Shown piece after piece: positions 35,839 to 44,865 of a stretch of 64,000 nt of DNA. This DNA is from Streptomyces sp. NRRL S-37 (lineage in GTDB: Bacteria > Actinomycetota > Actinomycetes > Streptomycetales > Streptomycetaceae), in assembly GCF_000721605.1 (NCBI RefSeq), contig NZ_JOIZ01000012.1, positions 1 to 64,000 on the forward strand. The letters are read 5' to 3'. Below the pieces are notes generated by a model. That model was not told where the DNA came from and ran no database searches. It saw only the letters and a list, made by a program, of their open reading frames with translations. Within the stretch, counting starts at the first letter, position 1. The number at the start of each line of letters is the position of its first letter. The position numbers were made by a program, and so were the translations under genes.

Positions 35839-36672
35839 ATGTCCCACGAGGCTCACGAGCAGCCCGAGACCCCGCATCTCGACTTCGAGGGGACGACCCC
35901 CTACGAGGACTACGTCAAGGCCGACGTCCTCACCCACCTGCAGCACACCCTCTCCGACGATCCCGGAGAGATGGTCTTCCTGGTCACCACCCAGGTCATG
36001 GAGCTGTGGTTCACCGTCATCGTCCACGAGTGGGAGACCGCGGCGAAGGCGCTGCGCCAGGACGACATCCCGGTCGCGGTCGACGCGCTGAAGCGGTCCG
36101 TACGGGAGCTGGAGGCGCTGAACGCCTCCTGGAAGCCGCTGAGCGGGCTCACCCCGGCGCAGTTCAACTCCTACCGCGGAGCCCTCGGCGAGGGCTCCGG
36201 CTTCCAGTCGGCGATGTACCGGCGCATGGAGTTCCTGCTCGGCGACAAGTCCGCGTCCATGCTGGTCCCGCACCGGGGCACGCCCCGCGTGCACGCCGAG
36301 CTGGAGAAGGCGCTGCACGAGCCGAGCCTGTACGACGAGGTGCTGCGGCTGCTCGCCCGGCGCGGGCACGCGATCCCGGACGATGTGCTGCGGCGCGACG
36401 TGTCCGGTAAGTACGAGCCGTCGGCGCAGGTGGAGGCGGTCTGGACGGCCGTCTACTCCGGCGACGAGCGCGACGAGGTGGCCCGGCTCGGCGAGGCGCT
36501 GACCGATGTCGCCGAACTGGTGTGGCGCTGGCGCAACGACCACCTGGTCGCCACCCGCCGCGCGATGGGCGCCAAGGCCGGCACGGGAGGCTCCGCCGGG
36601 GTGGCCTGGCTGGAGAAGCGGGCGCAGAAGAGCGTGTTCCCCGAGCTGTGGACGGCGCGGTCCCATGTCTGA
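35839..36672 (+). CDS. kynA: Tryptophan 2,3-dioxygenase
   Basis: The enzyme has 277 residues. This heme enzyme opens the indole ring of L-tryptophan to N-formylkynurenine. Conserved family segments are TPYEDYVKADVLTHLQ, FLVTTQVMELWFTVIVHE (distal-side residues), LTPAQFNSYRGALGEGSGFQS, YRRMEFLLGDKS and VWRWRNDHLVATRRAMG. AGGAGA precedes the ATG. It overlaps the kynureninase start by 8 bases, giving a coupled two-gene operon, with the formamidase 165 bases further on. The set corresponds to the described S. coelicolor tryptophan-to-anthranilate genes. Confidence 0.96.
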   Translation: MSHEAHEQPETPHLDFEGTTPYEDYVKADVLTHLQHTLSDDPGEMVFLVTTQVMELWFTVIVHEWETAAKALRQDDIPVAVDALKRSVRELEALNASWKPLSGLTPAQFNSYRGALGEGSGFQSAMYRRMEFLLGDKSASMLVPHRGTPRVHAELEKALHEPSLYDEVLRLLARRGHAIPDDVLRRDVSGKYEPSAQVEAVWTAVYSGDERDEVARLGEALTDVAELVWRWRNDHLVATRRAMGAKAGTGGSAGVAWLEKRAQKSVFPELWTARSHV

Positions 36673-37858
36673 GCTGAAGACGAAGGCGGAGAAGCTGGAC
36701 GCCTCCGACGAACTGGCCGCCAAACGCGGCGAGTTCGTGCTCGACGACGTGGTCTATCTCGACGGCAACTCGCTGGGCGCGCTGCCCGTCGCCGTGCCCG
36801 GCCGGGTCGAGGACGTGGTGCGCCGGCAGTGGGGCGAGCTGCGCATCCGGTCCTGGACCGAGGGCGGCTGGTGGACGGCGCCGGAACGGATCGGCGACCG
36901 GATCGCGCCACTGGTCGGCGCGGCGGCCGGGCAGATCGTGGTCGGCGACTCGACCAGCGTCAACGTGTTCAAGGCGCTGGTGGGCGCGGTACGGCTGGCG
37001 CGGCTGGGCGATGCGGCGCGGGACGAGATCGTGGTCGACGCGACCACCTTCCCCACGGACGGCTACATCGCCGGGTCGGCGGCCCGGATGACCGGGTGCA
37101 CGCTGCGTCCGGTGCCCCCGTCCGAGGTGCCGGACGCGCTCGGTGACCGTACGGCCGCCGTGCTGCTCAACCACGTCGACTACCGCACCGGGCGGCTGCA
37201 CGACCTGCCGTCGCTGACGGCCGCCGTGCACGCGGCGGGGGCGGTGGTGGTCTGGGACCTGTGCCACAGCGCGGGCGCGCTGCCGGTCGGCCTGGACGAG
37301 CACGGCGTGGACCTGGCGGTCGGCTGCACCTACAAGTACCTGAACGGCGGGCCCGGTTCACCGGCGTTCCTGTACGTGCGCGCGGACCTCCAGGACCGCT
37401 TCGACTCCCCGTTGCCGGGGTGGAACTCGCACGTCGAGCCCTTCGGGATGCGTGCGGAGTACGAGCCGGCGGCGGGCGCGGTGCGCGGGCGGGTCGGCAC
37501 CCCGGACATCCTCTCCATGCTCGCCCTGGAGGCGGCCCTGGAGGTCTGGGACGGGGTGACGGTCGAGGCGGTGCGCGCCAAGTCCCTCGCGCTGACGGAC
37601 TTCTTCCTGGAGTGCGTCGAGGAGTACGTGCCCGAGGGGCGGGTCGCGTGTGTGACGCCGCGTGCGCACGGGGAGCGGGGCAGTCAGATCGCCCTGCGCT
37701 GCCCGGATGCCGGGGACGTGATGGAGCGGCTGATCGAGCGGGGCGTGGTCGGGGACTTCCGCCGGCCGGACGTGCTCCGGTTCGGCTTCACCCCGCTGTA
37801 CGTCGGCTTCGCGGACGTGGAGCGGGCGGCGCGGGTGCTGGCGGAGGTGCTGGCGTAG
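36665..37858 (+). CDS. kynU: Kynureninase
   Basis: The enzyme has 397 residues. This PLP enzyme cleaves L-kynurenine to anthranilate and alanine. Landmarks are VYLDGNSLGALP at the N-terminus, SVNVFKALVGAVRLA, VVWDLCHSAGALPVGL, and the PLP lysine in VGCTYKYLNGGPGSPAFLYV. PLPGWNSHVEPFGM then shapes the active site. ATG 36665 lies inside the end of the dioxygenase gene. Anthranilate produced here can feed quinolone- or anthranilate-containing metabolites. Confidence 0.96.
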   Translation: MSELKTKAEKLDASDELAAKRGEFVLDDVVYLDGNSLGALPVAVPGRVEDVVRRQWGELRIRSWTEGGWWTAPERIGDRIAPLVGAAAGQIVVGDSTSVNVFKALVGAVRLARLGDAARDEIVVDATTFPTDGYIAGSAARMTGCTLRPVPPSEVPDALGDRTAAVLLNHVDYRTGRLHDLPSLTAAVHAAGAVVVWDLCHSAGALPVGLDEHGVDLAVGCTYKYLNGGPGSPAFLYVRADLQDRFDSPLPGWNSHVEPFGMRAEYEPAAGAVRGRVGTPDILSMLALEAALEVWDGVTVEAVRAKSLALTDFFLECVEEYVPEGRVACVTPRAHGERGSQIALRCPDAGDVMERLIERGVVGDFRRPDVLRFGFTPLYVGFADVERAARVLAEVLA

Positions 37859-37868
37859 CCCTCCGGGG

Positions 37869-37901
37869 CCGGGGGCGACGTCGTACGGTGTCGTCCCCCG
37901 G
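37869..37901 (+). terminator. Terminator after kynU
   Basis: CCGGGGGCGAC pairs with GTCG-t-CCCCCGG (11 bp, one bulge) 10 bases past the stop, between kynU and the formamidase gene. Confidence 0.75.
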
Positions 37902-38023
37902 GTCCGCTGACCGAGCGTGACATCCGCATGCCGGCGCACGCGGACGTGCTGATACCGTCCCGGCCGAACGGCCGCGTTCCCGCCGGTCCGTCACTCGTGT
38001 TCTGTCGCTGAGAGGTTGGAGCA

Positions 38024-38893
38024 ATGACGGACGACGTCGCAGCCGCCCGGGCCGCCGCCGAGGAGGAGTCGGCCTTCTCCCACCCGCCCGTGGCCCCCGA
38101 CACCACGGTGGCGTACGGCGACGACCCGGACCAGGTCGTCGACTTCTACGCGCCGCGCGGGGAGGGTGGGCCCGCGCCGGTGGTGGTCGTGCTGCACGGC
38201 GGTGCCTGGCGGGCACCGTACGACCGGCGCCACATCAGCCCGTTCGCGGCCTTCCTGGCCGGGCGGGGATTCGCCGTGGCCAGTGTCGAGTACCGGCACG
38301 GGGCGGGGGAGCCGGGCGGCGGTGATCCGGTCGCGGGGCGGTGGCCCGACACCTTCGACGACGTCGCCGCCGCGCTGGACGCGCTGCCGGGGCTGATACG
38401 GGAGCGGGTGCCGGGGGCCGACCCGCGGCGGACCGTGCTCACCGGGCACTCGGCGGGCGGGCACCTGGCGCTGTGGGCCGCCGCGCGGCACGTCCTGCCG
38501 GCGGGCTCCCGCTGGCGCACGGACGAGCCCGCACCGCTGCGCGGCGTGGTCGCGCTCGCGCCGATCGCGGACCTCGAGGTCGCCGACAAGCTGGACGTGT
38601 GCGGGGGCGCGGCGCGGCAACTGCTGGGCGGGGACGATCACTTCGCCGAGCGCCGGCCGTACGCCGATCCCGGGCTGCTGCTGCCCACCGGGATCGCCAC
38701 GACCCTGGTGCAGGGGCGTACCGACGTCGTGGTGCCGCAGGTGGTCGCCGAGGCGTACGCGGAGGCGGCGGCGAAGGCGGGGGAGGTGGTGGGGGTGACG
38801 CTGCTGGAGGACGTGGGGCACTTTCCGCTGATCGATCCGGGGGCGGATGCGTGTGCGGTGGTGGCGGAGGAGATCGCTCAGCTCGCGTGGTGA
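38024..38893 (+). CDS. Alpha/beta hydrolase, probable kynurenine formamidase
   Basis: The product is 289 residues. HGGAW (residues 58-62) is the oxyanion-hole motif of esterase-type kynurenine formamidases. The nucleophile elbow is GHSAGG (Ser143), and Asp234 and His266 complete a plausible triad. With the dioxygenase and kynureninase genes directly upstream, the missing step (N-formylkynurenine hydrolysis) fits precisely. It is separated from kynU by a terminator and so may have its own promoter. The metal-dependent KynB family is unrelated. Confidence 0.87.
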   Translation: MTDDVAAARAAAEEESAFSHPPVAPDTTVAYGDDPDQVVDFYAPRGEGGPAPVVVVLHGGAWRAPYDRRHISPFAAFLAGRGFAVASVEYRHGAGEPGGGDPVAGRWPDTFDDVAAALDALPGLIRERVPGADPRRTVLTGHSAGGHLALWAAARHVLPAGSRWRTDEPAPLRGVVALAPIADLEVADKLDVCGGAARQLLGGDDHFAERRPYADPGLLLPTGIATTLVQGRTDVVVPQVVAEAYAEAAAKAGEVVGVTLLEDVGHFPLIDPGADACAVVAEEIAQLAW

Positions 38894-38901
38894 GCTTGGG
38901 G

Positions 38902-38953
38902 CGGGCCTCGGCCCGGTCGTACCCCTGTCGGGCCTCGGCCCGGTCGTACCCCT
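38902..38953. repeat. Two tandem 25-bp copies after the formamidase gene
   Basis: CGGGCCTCGGCCCGGTCGTA-CCCCT occurs at 38902-38926 and 38929-38953. Each contains an internal GGCCTCGGCC near-palindrome, so the pair may act as a terminator. The rest of the 38894-39259 interval holds the dispersed repeat and no gene. Confidence 0.75.
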
Positions 38954-39169
38954 AGTACCTGAGAGCTACCCCGCAGGTGAGTCCCCCAGCGGGACGCGGG
39001 TTACCCGCGACGCTCCGTAACTTCCTTTTCCGGTAAGCCCGATGGGCGGGCGGAAGAGGGAGGTGCGGCCACCGTGGTGCGCGAGCGTGTGGGGTGCCCG
39101 GCGTTGGAGTCGGCCGGGGGTGGGTTGCGCGGCCCGGCGCTTGAGGGGTGCTCCGCGATGGTGCGTGCC

Positions 39170-39249
39170 GGGGGGTGTTCGCGCGGCCCGGCGCCGGTGG
39201 GGTGCCGTCGCGCCCACCCGTGCCGCCCCAGCGGCACGACTGCCCGCGG
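39170..39249 (+). repeat. 80-bp dispersed intergenic repeat, copy 3
   Basis: It matches 30940-31019 over its full length apart from a few changes (CCGGTGGGG for CTTGCGGGG). A partial relative (TGCGCGGCCCGGCGCTTGAG) lies just upstream at about 39126-39145. Confidence 0.85.
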
Positions 39250-39259
39250 AAGCGGTGGC

Positions 39260-40240
39260 ATGGCTGTCCGCGGGAGCGGTGACACGGCTGCCCGCAGGGC
39301 CTACGGAGCGCGCGGGGCGCGGGTTTTGCGGGGGGTGCTCGCGGTGTTTGTTGCCTGTGCTGTGGTCGTGCCCCTCGTCGGGGCGGATCAGGGGCGGGTG
39401 CCCGCGCCGGTGCCCGCCGCGGTCGCGGGGCCGTCCGCGGCGAATCTTGACGCGGTGTATGCCGCCCACCGGGCCAATGCCGCGGAAGCCGCCCGGATGG
39501 CCGCCGCGTACGGGGACCGGCGGCGGGCCGCCGCCGACCGTGCGCTGGCCGGGCGGCAGTTGCTGCACTTCGACGGGCGGGGGGCCGGGCTGGTCACCGA
39601 GGTGTTCGGGGACCTCGCGCACGCCGACCGGGTCGCCGTCCTCGTCCCCGGCTCCGACACCGGCATCGACACCTACGGCCGGTTCCGTGCCACCGCCCTC
39701 GCCCTGCACGAGCGGCTCGGCACGCGGGCCGCCGTCGTGGCCTGGCTCGGCTACGAGACCCCCGCCACCGTCAGCGCCACCGTCGCCACCACCGACCGGG
39801 CGGAGGAAGCCGCACCCGGACTGCGGCGGCTCGTCGGCGACGTGCGTGCCGTCGCCGGGCCGCGTGCCCGCGTCTCCCTCCTCTGCCACTCCTACGGCTC
39901 CGTCGTCTGCGCCGAGGCCGCCGGCGGACTCGACGTCGACGACATCGCCCTTCTCGGCAGCCCCGGCACCGGCTCCGACACCGCCGCCGGCCTGCGCACC
40001 CGGGCCCGGATCTGGGCCGCCCGGGGCGCCGACGACTGGGTCGGGAACGTCCCGCACCTCAGCGCCGACCTCCTCGGCACCACCGTCGGCTTCGGCACCG
40101 ACCCCGTCTCCCCGGCCTTCGGCGCCCGGGTCTTCGACGCCGGCGACGGCGGCCACAGCGACTACTTCGCCCCCGGCTCCGCCTCCCTGGCCAACCTCAC
40201 CCGGATCGTCCTCGGCGAGACCTCGGCGGTGACCTCGTGA
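39260..40240 (+). CDS. Secreted or membrane-anchored alpha/beta hydrolase (DUF1023 type)
   Basis: The product is 326 residues from ATG 39260 (GGAAG upstream), which gives a basic N-terminus and a hydrophobic stretch (VLRGVLAVFVACAVVVPLVG), a signal peptide or anchor. An earlier ATG at 39074 would translate straight through the dispersed repeat and is rejected. The hydrolase core has VAVLVPGSDTGIDTYGRF, SLLCHSYGSVVCAEAA (nucleophile Ser in HSYGS), DIALLGSPGTGSD and GGHSDYF (catalytic His). These are typical of actinobacterial DUF1023 hydrolases. Substrate unknown. Its stop overlaps the acyltransferase GTG by 4 bases. Confidence 0.8.
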   Translation: MAVRGSGDTAARRAYGARGARVLRGVLAVFVACAVVVPLVGADQGRVPAPVPAAVAGPSAANLDAVYAAHRANAAEAARMAAAYGDRRRAAADRALAGRQLLHFDGRGAGLVTEVFGDLAHADRVAVLVPGSDTGIDTYGRFRATALALHERLGTRAAVVAWLGYETPATVSATVATTDRAEEAAPGLRRLVGDVRAVAGPRARVSLLCHSYGSVVCAEAAGGLDVDDIALLGSPGTGSDTAAGLRTRARIWAARGADDWVGNVPHLSADLLGTTVGFGTDPVSPAFGARVFDAGDGGHSDYFAPGSASLANLTRIVLGETSAVTS

Positions 40241-41430
40241 GCCGCCTCACCACCGCGATACGCCACGCCGCCGCACGCGTCGACGCGGCCACCCCGGACC
40301 ACCGCGACCGTGCCGTGGACGCCCTGCGGGCCGGCGCCGTCCTCGGTGTCGTCCTCGGCCACTGGCTGGTCACCGCCCTCGTCGCGGACGGCAGCACCCT
40401 GCGCGCCGCCAGCCCGCTCCAGCACCTGCCGTGGCTGGCCCCCGTCTCCTGGGTGTTCCAGACCCTCGCCGTGTTCTTCCTGGTCGGCGGGCACGTGGCG
40501 ACCCGCGGGTACGCCTCGTCCCGCGCCCGCGGCATCCCGTACCGCCGCTGGCTGCGGGGCCGGCTGGCCCGGCTGTTCAAGCCGGTCGCCGCCGTCCTCC
40601 TCCTGTGGACGGTCGTCACGGCCGCCCTGCTGCTCTCCGGCGCCGAGTACGCGACCGTGCGCACGCTGGTGAAACTGGCCCTGTCACCACTGTGGTTCCT
40701 GCTGGTCTTCGCCGCCCTCACCGCCGCGACCCCGCTCGTCGCCCGGCTCCACCCGCTGTGGCCGCTCGCCGTCGTCCTCCACGTCGACCTGCTCCGCTTC
40801 GGCCTCGGCGCGGACGACCGGCTCGGCTGGCTGAACCTGGCGGCCGGCTGGCTGGTGCCGTACACCCTGGGCGCGGCCTGGACCCGCGGCGAGCTGGAAC
40901 ACCGCAGGACCGGCTGGATCCTGCTCCTCTCCGGTACGGCCGTCACGGCCGTCCTCGTCGCCCGGGCCGGTTACCCGGCGTCGATGGTCGGCGTCCCGGG
41001 CGCCGACGTGTCCAACCTCAACCCGCCGACGCTGGCCGCCGTCACCTTCGGCCTCGCCCAGTGCGGGCTGGCGCTGCTGCTGCGGGACCGGCTGCGCACG
41101 GCGATGCGGCGGCCCGTCGCGTGGGCGGCGGTGGCGCTGGTCAACCTCTCCGCGATGACGATCTTCCTCTGGCACCAGACCGCCCTCATGGCGACCACCG
41201 CCACCGGCCTCCTCGCCGGCCGCCTTCCCGGCCTGCACACCGTCCCCGACGGCCTCGGCTGGGTCGCCGCCCGGCTGGTCTGGCTGCCGGTGTTCGTCCT
41301 CGCCCTGGCCCTGTGCCGGTCGGCGTTCCGGTCCTGGGAGCGGGGCGGGGACGGGGACGGAGGGCGGCGCGGGCGGTCCCGGGTGGTCCGCGCGCACCGG
41401 CCGGCGACGAAGGAGGCACGGCATGTCTAG
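40237..41430 (+). CDS. Membrane acyltransferase family 3 protein
   Basis: The product is 397 residues with about ten hydrophobic helices. The family start is DHRDRAVDALRAGAVLGVVLGHWL (His in GHW is the catalytic-type residue), followed by FFLVGGHVATRGY and RRWLRGRLARLFKPVAAVLLLW. It probably transfers an acyl group to an extracytoplasmic carbohydrate or lipid head group. GTGA overlap with the hydrolase and an 8-base overlap with the histidine kinase gene make a four-gene unit (hydrolase, acyltransferase, kinase, regulator). Confidence 0.83.
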   Translation: MSRLTTAIRHAAARVDAATPDHRDRAVDALRAGAVLGVVLGHWLVTALVADGSTLRAASPLQHLPWLAPVSWVFQTLAVFFLVGGHVATRGYASSRARGIPYRRWLRGRLARLFKPVAAVLLLWTVVTAALLLSGAEYATVRTLVKLALSPLWFLLVFAALTAATPLVARLHPLWPLAVVLHVDLLRFGLGADDRLGWLNLAAGWLVPYTLGAAWTRGELEHRRTGWILLLSGTAVTAVLVARAGYPASMVGVPGADVSNLNPPTLAAVTFGLAQCGLALLLRDRLRTAMRRPVAWAAVALVNLSAMTIFLWHQTALMATTATGLLAGRLPGLHTVPDGLGWVAARLVWLPVFVLALALCRSAFRSWERGGDGDGGRRGRSRVVRAHRPATKEARHV

Positions 41431-42745
41431 GCTGGACCGCGTGACGGACAAGGGGGCGGAGCTCGTCCGGCGGTGGCTGGGGGTGTTGCGGGACGACCTG
41501 TTGACGGCCCGCGCGGACCCGTTGCCTCCGTCCGTGTGGCTGCGCTGGGTACCGCACGGGGTGGTGTGCCTGGCCGCGTTCGTCGCGATGGCCGGAGGGG
41601 TCGCGCAACTCCAGGAGTACGGGAAGATCGGCAGCGGCTACTCCGTGCTGGTCGCGGTCGGACAGGGCGGTGCGGCCGTCCTCGCGCTGCGGCGCCCGGT
41701 TCCGGCGCTGTGGCTGTCGGTCGTCGCCACAGTGCTGGGTGCGGTTCTGCTGCGTCGCATGCTGATGGCGGGCCAGATCGACGGTTTCCCGTGGCCCTGG
41801 ACCCCCTGGGGGATCGCGGAACACCTGCTCGTGCTGCTGCTGCTCGCCCTGCGCGTGCCCACCCGGGTGTCCGTCGAGGCACTGGCGCTGACGGGACTGC
41901 TCACCTACGTCCTCCAGGGCCTTTGGGGCGCGTGGAACTACTCGGCCACCGGTCAGCTCGCCGTCACCCTGTTCACGGTCGCCGTCGTCCTCGGCACCGC
42001 CCTGCGCGGCCGCCGCGAGGCCCGCGTCGAACTCGGCCGGCAGACCACCCTCACCGCCGAGGAACGCGCCCGCCGCACCCTCCTGGAGGAACGCAGCCGG
42101 ATCGCCCGCGAGCTGCACGACGTGGTCGCCCACCACATGTCGGTCATCTCCATCCAGGCGCAGGTCGCCCCGCACCTGGTCCAGGACCCGCCCGACGAGC
42201 TGAAGGAGAACCTCGCCGGCATCCGGCAGAACGCCGTCGAGGCGCTGACCGAGCTGCGCCGCGTCCTCGACGTGCTGCGCTCCGAACACCCCGCCCCCGG
42301 CGAACGCTCGGACGCCCCGCAGCCCACCCTCGACCGGCTGGAGGCGCTGGTGGAGAACACCCGCGCCGCCGGACTGACCGTGACCACCGCGACCAGCGGG
42401 GAGCACCGCCCGCTGCCACCCGGCGTGGAGCTGTCGGCGTACAGGATCGTGCAGGAGGCGCTGAGCAACGTGCTGCGGCACGCGCCCGGCGCGACCGCCC
42501 ACGTCACCCTGGCCTACGATCCGCGGGGGCTGCGGGTGACGGTCGTCAACACCGGCCCGACCCGGGAGGCACCGCCGTCCGCGGGCGCCGGGCACGGACT
42601 GCTCGGCATGCGGGAACGGGCCGTCATGCTGGGCGGCAGGCTGACGGCCGGCCCCTGGGCCGGGAAGGGCTACAAGGTCGACGCCTACCTCCCGGCCCCC
42701 GCCCCGCCCGCCACCGACCCCCTTCCCCAGGACGGCACCGCATGA
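41423..42745 (+). CDS. NarL-type sensor histidine kinase (first pair)
   Basis: The product is 440 residues. Six membrane helices make up residues about 40-185, followed by a HisKA_3 dimerisation/phosphoacceptor helix (RSRIARELHDVVAHHMSVISIQ, phospho-His in ELHD). The HATPase domain has N-box SAYRIVQEALSNVLRHA and G-boxes GAGHGLLGMRERAVMLGG. No extracellular sensor domain is present, so the signal is probably sensed in the membrane. ATG 41423 follows AAGGAGG. A second start, GTG 41441, has a TAGGCT box at -13 and could be leaderless. Confidence 0.92.
   Translation: MSRLDRVTDKGAELVRRWLGVLRDDLLTARADPLPPSVWLRWVPHGVVCLAAFVAMAGGVAQLQEYGKIGSGYSVLVAVGQGGAAVLALRRPVPALWLSVVATVLGAVLLRRMLMAGQIDGFPWPWTPWGIAEHLLVLLLLALRVPTRVSVEALALTGLLTYVLQGLWGAWNYSATGQLAVTLFTVAVVLGTALRGRREARVELGRQTTLTAEERARRTLLEERSRIARELHDVVAHHMSVISIQAQVAPHLVQDPPDELKENLAGIRQNAVEALTELRRVLDVLRSEHPAPGERSDAPQPTLDRLEALVENTRAAGLTVTTATSGEHRPLPPGVELSAYRIVQEALSNVLRHAPGATAHVTLAYDPRGLRVTVVNTGPTREAPPSAGAGHGLLGMRERAVMLGGRLTAGPWAGKGYKVDAYLPAPAPPATDPLPQDGTA
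41428..41433 (+). promoter_or_regulatory. Possible internal leaderless -10 box (TAGGCT) in the kinase 5' end
   Basis: It overlaps the acyltransferase stop codon and lies at -13 to -8 from GTG 41441, in frame with the kinase. Confidence 0.4.
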
Positions 42746-43404
42746 TCCGCGTACTGATCGCCGACGACCAGCAGATGGTCCGCCAGGGCTTCACCGTGCT
42801 GCTCAACACGCAGCCCGACATCGAGGTCGTCGGCCAGGCGGTGAACGGTCTCGACGCGGTCGATCAGGTCGCCGAGCTCACCCCGGACGTCGTCCTGATG
42901 GACATCCGCATGCCCGAACTCGGCGGCATCGAGGCCACCGCCCGCATCACCACCGCCACCCCGCACATCAGGGTGCTGATGCTGACCACCTTCGACCTCG
43001 ACGAGTACGTGTACGAGGCGCTGCGCGCCGGGGCGTCCGGGTTCCTGCTGAAGGACGCCTCCGCCGACCAGCTCGCCGAGGCGGTACGGGTGGTGGCGGC
43101 CGGGGACGCCCTCCTCGCGCCCGGCGTCACCCGCCGGCTGATCGCCGAGTTCTCCCGGCTGGACGACCGCCCCCGCAGCCCCCTCAAGCAGCGCGTGAAG
43201 GATCTCACCGAACGCGAGACGGAGGTGCTCGCGCTGATCGCGCAGGGCCTGTCCAACGCGGAGATAGCGGTACGCCTCGTGGTGGCCGAGCAGACCGTGA
43301 AGACGCACGTCGGCCGCATCCTGGTGAAACTGGGCCTGCGCGACCGCACCCAGGCGGCGGTGTTCGCGTACGAGTCGGGGCTGGTGCGTCCCTCCGGGTA
43401 CTGA
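42742..43404 (+). CDS. NarL/LuxR response regulator (first pair)
   Basis: The product is 220 residues. The receiver domain has acidic pocket ADDQ and phospho-Asp in VVLMDIRMPELGG (about residue 54), Thr in MLTTFD and Lys in FLLKDAS. The LuxR HTH follows (LTERETEVLALIAQGLSNAEIAVRLVVAEQTVKTHV, residues about 153-188). ATGA overlap with the kinase gene shows they are a cognate pair. Confidence 0.95.
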   Translation: MIRVLIADDQQMVRQGFTVLLNTQPDIEVVGQAVNGLDAVDQVAELTPDVVLMDIRMPELGGIEATARITTATPHIRVLMLTTFDLDEYVYEALRAGASGFLLKDASADQLAEAVRVVAAGDALLAPGVTRRLIAEFSRLDDRPRSPLKQRVKDLTERETEVLALIAQGLSNAEIAVRLVVAEQTVKTHVGRILVKLGLRDRTQAAVFAYESGLVRPSGY

Positions 43405-43494
43405 CGGGTGACCCGGCGCGCGGCCCGCGTAGTACCTGAGACGGACGCCCGGGAACCCCTCTCAGCGGGGACGACCGCGCTCACCCGGTCGGCC

Positions 43495-43500
43495 TACCGT
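43495..43500 (+). promoter_or_regulatory. -10 box TACCGT of leaderless second kinase gene
   Basis: It lies exactly at -12 to -7 from GTG 43507. Confidence 0.6.
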
Positions 43501-43506
43501 GTGAGC

Positions 43507-44865
43507 GTGACCGAGACGACTCACCAGCAGCCCCCGGCCGCCCCGCGCGGGAACGGGGCCGGGACCCGCAGCCCGGAGTACCAGGCGGTCCGCAGCGCCC
43601 TGCGCGGGCTGCGCCAGGACCTGTTCCACGACCCCTTCGCCTACCGCCCGCTGCCGCCCCGGCGCACGGACGGCCCGTTCGTCCGCCGGCTGCCCGCCCG
43701 GCCGCGGTCGGCCGCGGCGCACCTCCCGCACGCGGTGGTGGGGGTCCTGGCGCTGATCGCCCTGATGGCCGGCACGCTCGGCGGCGGCCTCCCCGGCGGG
43801 GACGTCCTGGCCCTGCTGACCGGCCTGCTGTGCGCGGCCCCGGTGGCCGCCACGCTGGTGCGGCCGGTCGGCGCGTTCTGGATGTCCCTCGCGGTGACCC
43901 CGATCGTCGCACTGATCCCGAGCGGCGATACCGACTGGCCGTGGATGCCCGGCGCGTTCGTCTGCCACCTGGCCGTGCTGGTCGTCGTGGCGCTGCGCAC
44001 CCGGCCCCGCACCGCCGTCTGGATGTGGATCCTGACCGCGGTGTACGCCTTCCTCGCGGACGTCTTCTTCGGCGGGTCGTACTACTACACGAACGGCGCT
44101 CCCATGCTGGTGACCTCGGCGTTCGCCCTGCTCGCGGTTTCCGTGTGGCACATCCGCCGCACCGCCCAGCAGGAGGTGACCGCCCAGCGGACCGTCACCG
44201 CGCACGAGCGGTCCCGGCGCACGGCGCTGGAGGAGCGCACCACCATCGCCCGCGAGCTCCACGACGTGGTCGCCCACCACATGTCGGTGGTCGCCATCCA
44301 GGCCGAGGCGGCCCCCTACCGGGTGGAGAACCCGCCGCCGGAGCTGGAGCGCGCCTTCGTCACCATCCGGGAGAACGCGGTCGCCGCCCTCACCGAGCTG
44401 CGCCGCATCCTGGGCGTGGTCCGCGCCGAGGACTACGAGGCCCCGGACGCCCCGCAGCCCACCCTTGCCGACCTGGACGCCCTGCTGGTCAACGTGCGCG
44501 ACGCGGGGCTGCGGGTGGAGAAGGTGGTGACCGGCGCGGTGCGGGAGCTGCCGCAGGGGGTGGAGCTGTCGGCGTACCGGATCGTGCAGGAGGCGCTGAG
44601 CAACAGCCTGCGGCACGCGCCCGGCGCGAGCGCCCGCGTGGAGATCGGGTACGTCCTCGGCGGCCTCGGCGTGCGCGTCGTCAACGACCCGGCCCCCGAA
44701 CCGCACTTGATCAAGCCCTCGCCCGGAGCCGGCCACGGCCTCACCGGCATGCGCGAGCGGGTCACCATGCTGAGCGGCGAGATGACGGCCGGCCCGACGG
44801 ACGACGGCGGCTACGAGGTCGCCGTGTTCCTGCCGGTCGCCACGGTGAACGAAGGTGACGCATGA
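43507..44865 (+). CDS. NarL-type sensor histidine kinase (second pair)
   Basis: The product is 452 residues from GTG 43507 (leaderless, MTETTHQQPP). GTG 43501 is an alternative. The cytoplasmic N-terminus is longer than in the first kinase. About six membrane helices follow, then the phosphoacceptor TTIARELHDVVAHHMSVVAIQ and N-box SAYRIVQEALSNSLRHA. The catalytic half is strikingly similar to the first kinase (42 kb region), so the two pairs are tandem duplicates, while the membrane halves have diverged. Signal unknown. Confidence 0.92.
   Translation: MTETTHQQPPAAPRGNGAGTRSPEYQAVRSALRGLRQDLFHDPFAYRPLPPRRTDGPFVRRLPARPRSAAAHLPHAVVGVLALIALMAGTLGGGLPGGDVLALLTGLLCAAPVAATLVRPVGAFWMSLAVTPIVALIPSGDTDWPWMPGAFVCHLAVLVVVALRTRPRTAVWMWILTAVYAFLADVFFGGSYYYTNGAPMLVTSAFALLAVSVWHIRRTAQQEVTAQRTVTAHERSRRTALEERTTIARELHDVVAHHMSVVAIQAEAAPYRVENPPPELERAFVTIRENAVAALTELRRILGVVRAEDYEAPDAPQPTLADLDALLVNVRDAGLRVEKVVTGAVRELPQGVELSAYRIVQEALSNSLRHAPGASARVEIGYVLGGLGVRVVNDPAPEPHLIKPSPGAGHGLTGMRERVTMLSGEMTAGPTDDGGYEVAVFLPVATVNEGDA

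Noticed and set aside
36665..36672. Frameshift between the dioxygenase and kynureninase genes
   Set aside because: The 8-base overlap is a normal coupled start, and both proteins are complete.
39074..39259. Upstream ATG adding 62 residues to the DUF1023 hydrolase
   Set aside because: The extension translates the dispersed intergenic repeat and would bury the signal peptide. ATG 39260 is consistent with a secreted protein.
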